A DNA stretch of 64,000 nucleotides from Agroathelia rolfsii. Taxonomy: Eukaryota > Basidiomycota > Agaricomycetes > Amylocorticiales > Amylocorticiaceae. The stretch spans positions 2,852,001 to 2,916,000 of the forward strand of contig JABRWF010000001.1 in the NCBI GenBank assembly GCA_018343915.1, given 5' to 3'. The stretch's first letter is position 1. Each line of letters begins with the position of its first letter. Below, piece by piece: positions 35,449 through 45,973 of this stretch. Both the position numbers and the translations under genes were made by a program. Below the pieces are notes generated by a model. The model was not told the DNA's origin. It saw only the letters and a program-made list of their open reading frames with translations, and ran no database searches.

Positions 35449-37621
35449 TTATTTCGTGAAAACTGTATCGGATTGCATTTGAGTACTCTCTGTGTAGGGT
35501 ATGGACGAGAGTGCTCACTTGATACGACATCTTCGTCTTGAACAAGATGGTTGAGACTGACTTTTTGAGCATGGGGAGAAAATTTGGATGATTTTCCCTG
35601 TGATAATCTACGTCAGAATGACCATTATACATAGTACAAGTGTATATTTCGCCATACCCTAGAAGTAATAGGTGGTTAATCATCTGTGAAGGAGATCATA
35701 TAAAAAGAGAGACTTACCAGACAAGGCCATACTTGAAATTTTCGGCCAATGATCGGTGAATACCATTGCACACAGTCTATATCAATTCCCATCAGTAAAT
35801 TTTTTGGAAGGGAGCTATCAGGAACCGATTGGGGCTGACTTCAATGGTAGCGCCCTTCCTCAAACACACAGGGTCATCTAGATCAGGGCGAGATCCGCGT
35901 TTCTTAGTATATACCTTGACGAGTCCTAATTCTGCCCACATGCGTTCTACCAGGTAGTCCAAACTACGAATACAAACGATAATTGAATCCCAGAAGCGGA
36001 AGGATTACGGGACACTTACTTGAGGTCCATTTCACAGCTAATGACAACTGTGTATGGTTCACGAGCCAGTTTATCCATCTGTTCCAAACTAATGGCATCG
36101 ATTTTGTTGTAGACATCTATAGGGAAATTTTAGGGGATTGGCTTGAGTGAAAAAGTTCAAGATATTACATAGACAAGGAATGTATTTTCGTGTTCCTAGG
36201 TGCAGATAGTAAGGCATCGTATAGGTAATATATAAGATTCGGATTTACCGATGAGAACATCAATGAACTCGTCCGTCGTGATCTACTCACAAGATGAGTA
36301 AGAAGCAAATCCATATAAGGATAAACATATACATCTTCTCGAATCATGATATCGCAGTTATGCAGTTTATCTGAAGGGAGTGGACCTGAGCAATGATGCA
36401 TCGAAGAACTGGACTACTTACATCCTGCAAGGATGGTACGGATAGTTTTTTCATCGGTTTTGGTCAGCTTTACTGTCGTGTTCAGCTAAGAATATATGTT
36501 AGTCGCCAAGTGTTCAAATATTCATATCGATTCCAATAGCCTCACAGTAATCTAAAAAAATGGTTAGTGTGATTGAAATTCTTAGGTGTCAAAAAACCAT
36601 ACCCCGCCAGTTGTCTTTTTCTTGAACACGACGTCGGGTTTCCTCTTATTTAACCGGATACCGACCGCATCAAGCTCCTTTTCGAGTAGGAAACGCTGCT
36701 CCTCGGATTTGGTGGCGTCCAGCATAATTAGGATTAGATCCGCCGTCTTTGCAGCTATTGCATATTTAATATGCATGTTTCCATAAAACCAAGTTTGGAG
36801 ACTCACTGGAGACTACTTGCCGACCACGGCCTCGGCCTAAAGCCCGAGATTATTAGTCACAGTAATTGTCATGAAAAATGCTGCGATCATGCCTTCTGAG
36901 GCTCCTTCAACAATACCAGGCAGGTCAAGTAACTGAATGCGAGCTCCTTGATATTCGATAACACCAGGAATGGCCTAGAGAGTACTCTTGAGTGATAATA
37001 CTCTAGAGTATGCAACAAGTAACAAGCGCTGACAGTCAAAGTAGTGAACTCGTATGCAGCAGATTCGGATGCGGTGTGTGTTGTCTTGCTTAACAAGGTA
37101 GACTGATATTGTTTACAATTAATATATGACAATCCAGATAAGAATATTTTTTACTCTACCTTTCCGACAGAAGGGAATCCTATCAGCGCGACTCTTGCAT
37201 CTCCAGCTTTTTGAACATCAAAGCCAACGCCAACAGGTCCTGATTTCGACGTAGGCTCTAGTAGCTGTGCACGATAACGTGCAAGCTTGGCTTTCAAAAG
37301 ACCAAGATGGTACTCAGTAGCCTATGCACATGGCATGAAATGAGGCGATGGTGATGAATATAAGATCTAATCCACAAATAACCTTGTTCTTCTGTGCTAT
37401 GGCGGAAGAGTCAGATCTTACTCTTGAGAATTAGCCCAAGACCTTACTTCGAGCCATCTCGGCTATGAATGCACGACATATCAGACACAAATTCTCACTC
37501 ATTGGGAAAGCTTCATACCTTCAATCTCCTTGATCTGAGCATAGTCATTAGTGTACATCGAAACCGTGACAATACTCAAATCGATAATCTTGTTTCAATT
37601 TACTTTTTCTACCACGCCCAT
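35449..37621 (-). CDS. RBG1: Developmentally regulated GTP-binding protein 1 (Rbg1/DRG1)
   Basis: This TRAFAC-class GTPase associates with ribosomes and helps translation with its partner Tma46/DFRP1. Twenty exons join to 366 residues (human DRG1 has 367). It begins MGVVEKIKEIEAEMARTQKN. The G motifs are GFPSVGKST (G1), DLPGIVEG (G3), NKIDAI (G4) and the SCEMDLNLDYL region (G5). The TGS domain is split over the last exons and ends DEDVVSIFTK. The gene has 19 introns of 50-69 bases in 2.2 kb and several tiny exons: 16 (37519-37534), 15 (37448-37462), 14 (37383-37396), 6 (36546-36551), 1 (35658) and 14 (35449-35462) bases. The frame closes only if the single base at 35658 is an exon. Intron 7 (36837-36892) is GC-AG. 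A one-base deletion or assembly error is the main alternative. Confidence 0.93.
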
Positions 37622-38038
37622 AGCTCTTGAGGTATTTGGACACTATAATGAGTATTTTATGGCTTTGAAGTTTGAGGAAGACGTATGAATCGGGTTAGGT
37701 TTAGCAGGTCAAGTTCAAGTGAGTTGGGCAGAATCAGAATGAGAGGAATGCCAACTGAATGGCCAGCCTTTGCTTCCGTTTAAATGTATACCGAAGTGAA
37801 CACTATGCTATTACGTTAACGCTACTAATATTACCAAAACGCTATTTTCCGTATCGAACAGGGTATCCATGCGTCATTGATGCAGTAGTCCCAATCCCAA
37901 AAACATTGGTGCCAATATAAAATTACGAGACAACATCTTACTTCTAAAGATTTGTCAGAGAAGATCGCTGCTAAGCTCCAAGATTTGTAGGTCGATGCCT
38001 TATAAGCCGTCTGCACCTCTTCCTGTAGGAGTTGGAAA
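37622..38038. other. DRG1 promoter and PTH2 3' flank
   Basis: No supported gene. A 61-codon minus-strand frame (37831-38016) has no recognisable features. Confidence 0.45.
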
Positions 38039-39120
38039 TTACAGTAATTTTAGATGCCCTGTCACGCGATTGATCAAGCTCACGGGTCCTAGAGTAACGA
38101 AATTAGTTGAGGCCATAAACAGTCGAATTCCCGAGTTACCTGGGCCTATTCCAAGAACAGTACGACTTCCTGGTGCGACTTGTGTCCTTCCACTACAAAT
38201 AAATAATTCATAAATGGGTACATAATAGACGGTTTGTGGCTTCACTTACGCATCCTGTATTGAACGGGCGCATAGGTTAAGGCTTTTTGCAATTGCCTCT
38301 AATTCTAGTAAATCATCCTCCGAGTTTGCCTTCAAGCAAACTTTTGCTTGCCTAAAATGAGGTAAGGAAGGTCACTACGTATCCTCATTTATATCAAAAA
38401 GAGACACATTACCCCAGTCGCTCCCATTGTTTTATTATCTGGGATATTGTATGTAAGCCGAAGTACTTGAACAAATCGTGAATTGCGTGTATGACACACC
38501 TGTGGGTTTTTCTTGACTAATGTCTTATAACAGGCAAGCGTAGCATGACTTTTCGGAGTAAATTTCAACTCGAAAATGCACCAGATAAGCATTAGCCAGT
38601 TTACCTGCATCTAAAAATGGATTAGGACAAGTCGGTAAATGTATCAAAGGATACATACTGGGCTGCGATTTTGCCAGGTGTCATCTTGAGATCTGTTCTG
38701 ACAACAAGGACCTGTACAGAGGTGAAAGGGTCAGGAACATATCCCCACAACCATCCTTAAAATAATAACCAGGCTTACTAATTTGCATTGTTCGAAAGTA
38801 GATGCCTTCACTGCTTCAAGGGAGCCATCAGCAGCTTCCTCCTCGTCTTCATCCTCACTAGCTTCTGAGTCTTCTTCCGCATTATCCTTCTTTAATTCTT
38901 TGCTAGCAGCTTCATACGCGTGGGTTGTGTCTAGTTGCTTCTGCGCGCGCACATTATGGGAGCCCAAGTACCAGCCCAGACCAACAGAAGTGGTGACCAC
39001 AGCAAAAGTGGTAAATAGTATGGGTGGTGTAAGAAGAGCTAGATGTCCAGAGCTTTAGAATCTTGAAGTAGCCTGAATCTAAAATAGCAACACACAGTCT
39101 GAAACATGTAGATTCTCCAT
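38039..39120 (-). CDS. PTH2: Peptidyl-tRNA hydrolase 2, membrane-anchored
   Basis: Pth2 releases peptidyl-tRNAs from stalled or drop-off translation. The eukaryotic protein is often anchored to mitochondria. Nine exons (39096-39120, 38779-39038, 38659-38711, 38605-38610, 38500-38548, a 26-base exon near 38400-38425, 38250-38351, 38140-38192, 38039-38088) give 207 residues. An N-terminal hydrophobic segment ([20 protein letters not shown]) is followed by an acidic linker ([14 protein letters not shown]) and the Pth2 fold: [20 protein letters not shown], then [53 protein letters not shown] and VTGHLKLL. The 6-base exon ATGCAG restores the conserved QCSHA motif. The PTH2 and HAS1 ATGs are 264 bases apart and divergent. 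Confidence 0.93.
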
Positions 39121-39383
39121 GATTACGATTAAAAATGACGAATATGACCAGGAAATGTTAGTTCAGTTGCCGCCAGTGGTACGGCGAACGCGGTTCCGGT
39201 ACTTCGTTCGGAAGCAAAATCAGGAATATTTTGAAAAGTTCTTGAAGATTCATTTCACAAGTTGTTCACCAAACGCACCAACGGCTACACCACCGACAAA
39301 TACACAAGCTCAGACGATCTAACAATTCATCAGCCCGACATCAAAAGGAACGAACATCTGATTCTACCAATTTGTTGACGATT

Positions 39384-41379
39384 ATGGCTCCCGTAGACGA
39401 GTCCTCCCAGTCTACCTCCGCTTCTACCTCCAAACAGCCTGCAAAAACTAGTGATGCTGGCCAAGAGCGACCATCTTTCTCCTCGCTCGACCTTTCTGAG
39501 CCCACAGTAAAGGGTCTCGCCGACATGGGCTTTACGACAATGACTCAGATCCAAGCAAAAGCCATTCCTCCACTTTTGGCCGGCAAAGATGTTTTGGGCG
39601 CTGCACGAACAGGATCAGGCAAAACTTTGGCATTCCTCATTCCCGCTGTAGAGCTTCTTCATAGGTTGAAGTTCAAGCCCAGAAACGGTTTGTCTCCATT
39701 CGTTGCCCATGATTGGGGAGCGTTGCTTATTTGATTATCTAGGTACTGGTATTATCATCATCTCACCGACCCGAGAGCTCGCCTTACAAATCTTTGGCGT
39801 GGCCAGAGATCTTATGGCTCATCATTCGCAGACATTTGGCATTATTATGGGTGGTGCGAACTTGAGAGCAGAGCAAGATAAACTAGCTAAAGGTGTTAAT
39901 CTGCTTGTTGCGACCCCCGGTCGTCTGATGGACCATCTGGAGGTATATTTCTTCTTTCAACCAAAATCATGGACTGCTCATCTTATGATAAACAGCGAGG
40001 TGGATGGGTATACAAAAACCTGAAATCCCTCGTTATTGACGAGGCCGATCGTATTTTGGAAATTGGTTTCGAAGAACAGATGCATAAAATTATTTCTATG
40101 CTGCCTAACGGTATGAATATCTCTTCTCACTGCCTTTCGTCGCTCATGTACCAAATTGCTGTACAGAGGGTCGCCAGTCCATGTTGTTCTCTGCCACACA
40201 AACAAATAAAGTGCAGGATCTTGCGCGCATATCGCTTCGTCCCGGCCCCCTCTACGTTGATGTCGACAAGGACGAAGCATCCAGCACAGTCGCAACGCTC
40301 TCTCAAGGATACGTCGTTTGCCCATCAGATCGACGTTTCTTGCTCCTTTTTACATTCCTCAAACGGAATCTCAAAAAGAAGATCGTAGTTTTCTTCTCTT
40401 CTTGTAACTCCGTCAAATATCATGCGGAGCTGCTCAATTTCATTGATGTACCAGTACTTGATCTTCATGTAAGTGCAATATATCCTTCTAAACGTCCTTT
40501 ATTTAATTCCGTCTTATCATAGGGCAAGCAAAAACAACAAAAGCGAACACATACCTTTTTTGAGTTCTCAAACGCCGAGAGCGGTATTCTTCTGTGTACT
40601 GATGTTGCTGCCCGAGGTCTCGATATTCCAAAAGTAGACTGGATCATTCAGTACGGTTAGTAACAACTTTTATTAATACTTGGACTTCTGGATTTATGCG
40701 TTTCTCTAGATCCCCCCGATGACCCAAGGGACTATATTCATCGTGTAGGGCGTACAGCTAGGGCAGGCAAAGTTGGAAAGAGCTTGCTTTTCCTACTTGA
40801 AAGTGAGCTCGGCTTCTTGAGATACCTCAAGGACGCCAAGGTGCCCGTAAATGAATTTAGTTTCCCAGCGAATAAGATCGCCAATGTTCAGAGTCAGGTG
40901 CCTACTCCTTCCAGTTGCGTTATCTGTTCTTGGCTTACAACTGTTTTCCTTTCTAGCTCGAGAAGCTCTTGCAAAAGAACTACTTCTTGCATCAATCCGC
41001 TAGGGATGGTTATAGATCCTACTTGCAAGCCTACGCATCATACTCACTCAAGAAGATATTCGACATTAATGCTCTCGACTTGACAAAGGTTGGCAAGTCC
41101 TTTGGGTTCTCTGTACCACCACGTGTCAACGTGAACATGGGTGGCGGAACCTCTAGCAAGATCAACCACAAACGTCCTCGCGAGATCGATGCTGATGGTG
41201 ATGATGAAAGTGGGTCAGATGCGGAAGTGGAAGATGCCGGGGAGGAGGAAGTTTCGAGAAAAGCCGTCCCTAGCAGAAATGATGGCAAGGCAAGGAGGAT
41301 AGAGGTGCACGGGAAGAAAAAGGTCTCGAAGGAGGTGTATAGGAAGAATAATGACCGACAGAAGGGGTGGAGCAGATGA
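39384..41379 (+). CDS. HAS1: DEAD-box ATP-dependent RNA helicase Has1
   Basis: Has1 acts in the nucleolus in biogenesis of both ribosomal subunits and releases snoRNAs from pre-rRNA. Seven exons (39384-39687, 39743-39942, 39996-40110, 40167-40468, 40523-40655, 40710-40897, 40957-41379) give 554 residues. The motifs are a Q motif ([13 protein letters not shown]), AARTGSGKT (I), PTRELALQ (Ia), GG and TPGR (Ib), VIDEADRIL (II), FSATQ (III), FFSSC (IV), TDVAARGLD (V) and [10 protein letters not shown] (VI). The C-terminal [20 protein letters not shown] extension is typical of Has1. A basic and acidic tail ends [11 protein letters not shown]. It lies near UTP13, another ribosome biogenesis gene. 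Confidence 0.96.
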
Positions 41380-41696
41380 GTATAGTTCGTGCAATGTATC
41401 TGCCACGCTTTATGGTTTTTTAAAATCTTTATTGCTGCTGGTATATGGTTCTCGCTTGCGCAGCAAAGTGCGTGCGATGCAATGCAGTAAGTTATGTCGT
41501 AATTTGCCCATGAGATCATGATGAGGGGCTTCTGTGATGTGATGTAACGAGTCGTGACGTTCGTTATCCCAGGTCACGCTGTTACGTAGATGCGCGTGCT
41601 GTCCTCACAACCTTGAAAACGCTTGACCTTTTCTCACATCTCTTGTTTCACCACCACTGTTGACGAAGAGTCTCTCTTGACTTCAGCGTACGAAAG
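41380..41696. other. HAS1 3' flank and POM33 promoter
   Basis: No supported gene. It includes the presumed terminator of HAS1 and the promoter of the TMEM33-family gene. Confidence 0.45.
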
Positions 41697-42878
41697 ATGG
41701 CAACCACGCAGGTCTGTAACTAGCTTCTACCTTATTTTCATATTGAAAAATTCCTTTTAATATCCTCCCCTTTTATAGCACTATGTCTGGGCCACCGGAC
41801 ACTTCCTTCTTCTCACATGCGCGTTGCGCTACTTCTTGGCCACAGTAACCTTCAAGACTGTGTCTCCATGGTGGTACAAAGGTGAGCTATACATGTCCAC
41901 TGCTAATTTTTAGGTCTTAAACACTTGGTGTGATTTTCCTAGCCAGCTTCACAGGCGCGTTGGTCAGCTATTCTATCGTTTGCTCGTGAGTGGCATTTCC
42001 TTTCGTAAGAATGAAATGGTGTCTAACTGACAGGGTTTGACTAGCAAATCGCTCGGTGTAAGAAAAGAAACGCTCTGGATCTTTGAACCTGGCTAACGCG
42101 CGTTTGAATAGACTCCTCAACCCAACTTGGCGTTCATTAACAATGCTCTTCTGGACGAGGTACATCTCATTTATTAAGCTTTTGCTGCTGAATAACACTC
42201 ATTATGAATTTTTTTTAGAATGTCCAATACTTCCTACTGGCTATTTTCTGGTGGACCTCCAAGCCTGTCCAGGGTACGCGCTGTTAGTTCAACTATATCA
42301 CTGAGGTCGATGAACTAAGTCGATTCTAGTTGCTCTCCTTCCCTACGCGATTTTCTCTCTCTTCCATGCTTTGACGTTCACTCGCACGACGATTATGCCC
42401 AACTTCCTTCCTCCTGGCCCGCCCGCAACTGCTGGAGGACCTCCCGCTCCCCATCCTCTTGCCAAGAAGCTCTCTGTTTGGGTAAAATGTGAGGACTCTT
42501 TTTTTAAAATCAGTCATCCCTCCCGCTTACCCTTTTTTTTATTATATCTAATCAGCCAACTATGACTCTGCTATGCGTGTCGTTGCCTACGTCGAGCTTG
42601 TGATACTCCTTCGCGTTTTGCTCGGTGCTCTGACTTTCCAAAACTCGCTGTTGGCACCCATCATCTTTGCGCACTTCCTGAGACAGCGCTACTACCACAG
42701 TGCCTTCACTCGCAACGCCGTCGCCGTCGTGAAAGCGCGTCTTGATGGGTACATTGATAACGATGGTGTTCCCCCTGTTGCCAGGCAGGTCTGGACCCAG
42801 GCTAAGAACCTCATTGGCAAGTGGGGTGGCTCGATCCTGGTGCCTGCGGACGCGCAGGCAGCTCCCAGGAGACAGTGA
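41697..42878 (+). CDS. POM33/PER33 (TMEM33-family) membrane protein
   Basis: Members of this family shape the tubular ER and help distribute nuclear pore complexes. The first exon is 15 bases (MATTQ) and is joined to HYVWATGHFLLLTCALRYFL. Hydrophobic helices follow (WWYKASFTGALVSYSIVCSK; YFLLAIFWWTSKP; LLPYAIFSLFHALTFTRTTI), then the best conserved part AMRVVAYVELVILLRVLLGA and APIIFAHFLRQRYYHSAFTR. A weakly charged tail ends AAPRRQ. About six short introns are needed, and frames agree across the ones I checked. Length is about 250 residues, which fits. The fungal names Pom33, Per33 and Tts1 all apply to this family, so I do not choose a symbol. Confidence 0.87.
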
Positions 42879-43189
42879 TTGGATAAAGTTAGATTTTGGA
42901 GCTAGTCTCGGTTGGGTTTTTGTTTTTGGATGTAATTCCTCCAAGTCTACAGATTGAAATGACATTAATGTGTGTTTGCTACACTGCGTGCGGCGAAAGG
43001 AGTTGCCTGTGAAATTTTAAACAAATAAATAAAACGTGGTCCGCACATGGCAAATGCATCATCATCATTGGCGTGTCGGGCGGATGAGAGACTGTGCCGA
43101 GTTCCGAACCGACGCGCTTCACAAGCAACTACAGTCGACTTTTGGACGAGCAGCGGCCACTGGCAGCTTCCACTTCTAGTACATAGTAC
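42879..43189. other. Promoter of the CBS-PB1 gene
   Basis: No gene seen. A GC-rich block at 43085-43150 precedes the ATG at 43190 and may be promoter sequence. Confidence 0.45.
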
Positions 43190-45666
43190 ATGTCCCGCAT
43201 CCCTGTGCCTACATCCCACCACTCTCTTTCTCCTTCTGTTTCTTTCCCAGACCGTCCATCGTCGCCATCGCCCTCACCTCTAAACCCCGCTCGCACAGCG
43301 CAATCACCCATGTCGACCCTCTCCGGTCATGCCTCATCCGTCCATGACACGCGCAAGAAGCAATCCCGACGAGACGAGGTATGTTTTGTTTATTATGCAT
43401 GCGTACATCCACTACACACCAGAACCGCGCACTATCTTTCAGTAAATTTTAGTGACGGCTTGGGCGTGTACACGCGGGCATTCCATATTTATTGGCATCC
43501 TACTGACAATTATATACTCCTCGTGACTTCTTTTAATAAAGGCAATCCGCAAGAAAATCGAATCCGAGCTCTCTCGCAAGAGAACAATTTCCACAACGCA
43601 CAATGCAGGTCGTAACAAGCGCAAAGTAGCTGTGACCAAAGGCACAGTCGCTGCTCTCAAACCGAGCCCTGCACTCACTGTGCCCGAGAACATCACCGTG
43701 TCCGAGGCTAGTCAGCTCTGTGCTGCCAAGCGGACTGACTGTGTGCTTGTCGTTGATGATGAAGAGGGTCTAAGCGGTATCTTCACTGCAAAAGATCTTG
43801 CGTACAGGGTGAGCGCAATAATAGGTCTCTTGTGTATTGCTATAATGCTTATGTTGTAATCCAGGTTACTGCTGAAGGCTTAGACCCACATACTACTCCT
43901 GTCAGTGCTATCATGACTCGCCAGCCTATGGTCACTCGCGATACTACGAGTGCAACCGAGGCGCTTGAGCTCATGGTCACTAGACATTTCCGTCACCTAG
44001 TAAGCCTCCATGATCTTTGCTAATGCAGTTGTGTCTAATCTTATCTATATAGCCCGTCTGTAACGAGGATGGAAATGTCGTTGGATTGCTAGATATTACA
44101 AAAGTCTTCCACGAGGCACTCGCCAAGGTCGAGCGCAGCTCGTCCGCGTCCGAGAAGCTTTACAGTGCTCTGGCCGGTGTGCAGACTGAGCTTGGTGCTG
44201 GTATGGCATCTAACCCCCAGGCTGCGGCCATGCTTGCCTACGTTGACGCTCTTCGCGAGAAGACTGCACTTCCGGATCTCACCACCGTCATGGACCTGCG
44301 TACTCAACCTGCAACAGTTGGCCCGAGGACAACTGTCCGCGAAGTGGCCAAGCTCATGAAAGAGCGTAGGACAACGGCTGTTTGTGTTATGGATAGCACT
44401 GGCGGTGGTGCAGCAAGAATTGCTGGTATCTTCACTAGCAAGGATATCGTCTTGCGTGTCATTGCTGCGGAATTGGATGCTTCTAGATGCAGCGTTATCC
44501 GTGTCATGACACCTCATCCGGATACTGCCCCGCCTACTATGACAGTGCATGATGCCCTTAAGAAGATGCACAGTAAGTCTGAACAGCCTTGATGAAGGAA
44601 CTACTATCTCATGTAACCTAACCTATAGACGGCCACTATCTCAACTTACCCGTCGTTGAAAGCGATGGCCGCCTCGTAGCCATCGTTGATGTCCTTAAGT
44701 TGACTTATGCGACCTTGGATCAGGTAAGCTCTACTTTTGTCCAGATTACAAGAATGTTATTTACCTTCTGTCTAGATGAACAACATGACAGTCGACGCCG
44801 CGGGAGGTGCTACTGAGCAAGAAGGCGGTCCCTTGTGGGGTCGCTTCTTTGACTCTCTTCATGGTGACGACACAGAATCAGCTTTGTCTGGGTCTCATCA
44901 ACCAGATACATCCTACCGCAGCCTTTCTATCGTTCAATCTCCAATGTCCGAGCTTCACCCCAATGACTCGGCATCTGTCGCAGACGATGAGCAACACTCC
45001 GTTTTGGAGGGCTATGGCAAGCATCATAGCGGAGCTCTGCCTTCTATCACTGGTATGTCATCCTCGGCCCTCCCCGTTGACGATGGCACCTACGTGTTCA
45101 AGTTCCGCACGCCATCCGGCCGCACTCATCGTTTCCAGGCTCGTCAGGATAACGTGGAGAACCTCCGCGACATCATTTCGGGCAAGTTGTCCAGTGACCC
45201 ATTCTTCACCGAATTCGCTCCCCATGGCGATAGTGATGCTAAGCCCGATCCATTGGACTATGCTATTTCTTATACTGATACCGACGGCGACACTGTACTC
45301 ATTACGAGCGACAACGACGTTGCTGATGCCGTCAAGATTGCCCGTTCGTCTGGCCAAGACCGTGTAGTGCTCTACATCCAAGGCGGCAAAGGCTGGGCTA
45401 GTGATGCAGAGAAGAGCGCATTCAAGGCCGCCGAGGTTGCCGCTGCTGCGCAGGAGGAGGCCAAGGAGATCGCCAAAGCGGAGGAAAAGCTACCCGAGGG
45501 CGTGAATATCACCGAGCCTACTCACCCACACGCCCATGTTCCTCCTCCTCATCAGGAAGAGGATATCTTCGGTATTCCTAAGGACCTTCTCCTGCCTGCC
45601 AGCATCGCCGGCTTGGCTGCTGTCATCTTAGGCGTGTTCACTATCTCGAGGTTGACCTCGCGGTAA
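43190..45666 (+). CDS. Four-CBS plus PB1 domain protein with C-terminal membrane anchor (mug70-like)
   Basis: In order: a serine/proline-rich N-terminus (SPSVSFPDRPSSPSPSPLNP), a basic segment, a first CBS pair (VPENITVSEASQLCAAKRTD ... VSAIMTRQPMVT), a second CBS pair (TTVMDLRTQPATVGPRTTVR ... VIRVMTPHPDTAPPTMTVHD), a PB1 domain (YVFKFRTPSGRTHRFQARQD, then the OPCA-like YTDTDGDTVLITSDNDV) and a hydrophobic C-terminal segment (LLLPASIAGLAAVILGVFTI). This arrangement is that of fission yeast mug70. CBS pairs bind adenosine nucleotides and PB1 domains pair with each other, but the role of this protein is not established. The first intron (43379-43540, about 160 bases) is long for this genome. 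The other introns are about 50-60. Confidence 0.9.
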
Positions 45667-45973
45667 ATAGGACGAAAATCCTTTCTACATAGCTTTGCAT
45701 AGCGTTTAGCTTTTCATATCTAATGACTTTTTTGGTGGATTGGAATTACTTTTCACTAGCTTCTTTTTGACACTTAGACAGTATAAATGATATCTTGATT
45801 CAACTAATAAATATTCTCCCTGGATATTGTGGTTCGGCATATTTATTACGGCGATGATTGCTTGTTTGAGAAGTCATCAGTTGTGCATAAGTAGTCATGT
45901 GATGTAAAGAAGTCTGTCTGTGCATGGATTCGGATGGATTTTTCCGCAACACAAACTTTTTTCCAAGTCCAAA
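45667..45973. other. Spacer between the CBS-PB1 gene and UTP13
   Basis: AT-rich, no gene seen. It holds the 3' UTR of the CBS-PB1 gene and the UTP13 promoter. Confidence 0.45.

Noticed and set aside
35375..35683. Alternative reading of the DRG1 3' end as a frameshifted pseudogene
   Set aside because: All other exons are intact, the TGS sequence continues perfectly after the shift, and two normal-sized introns flanking a one-base exon restore the frame. An assembly error remains possible but decay is unlikely.
39119..39322. A 67-codon plus-strand frame beginning at the PTH2 start
   Set aside because: It lies in the PTH2/HAS1 divergent promoter, overlaps the PTH2 start codon, and has no recognisable family.
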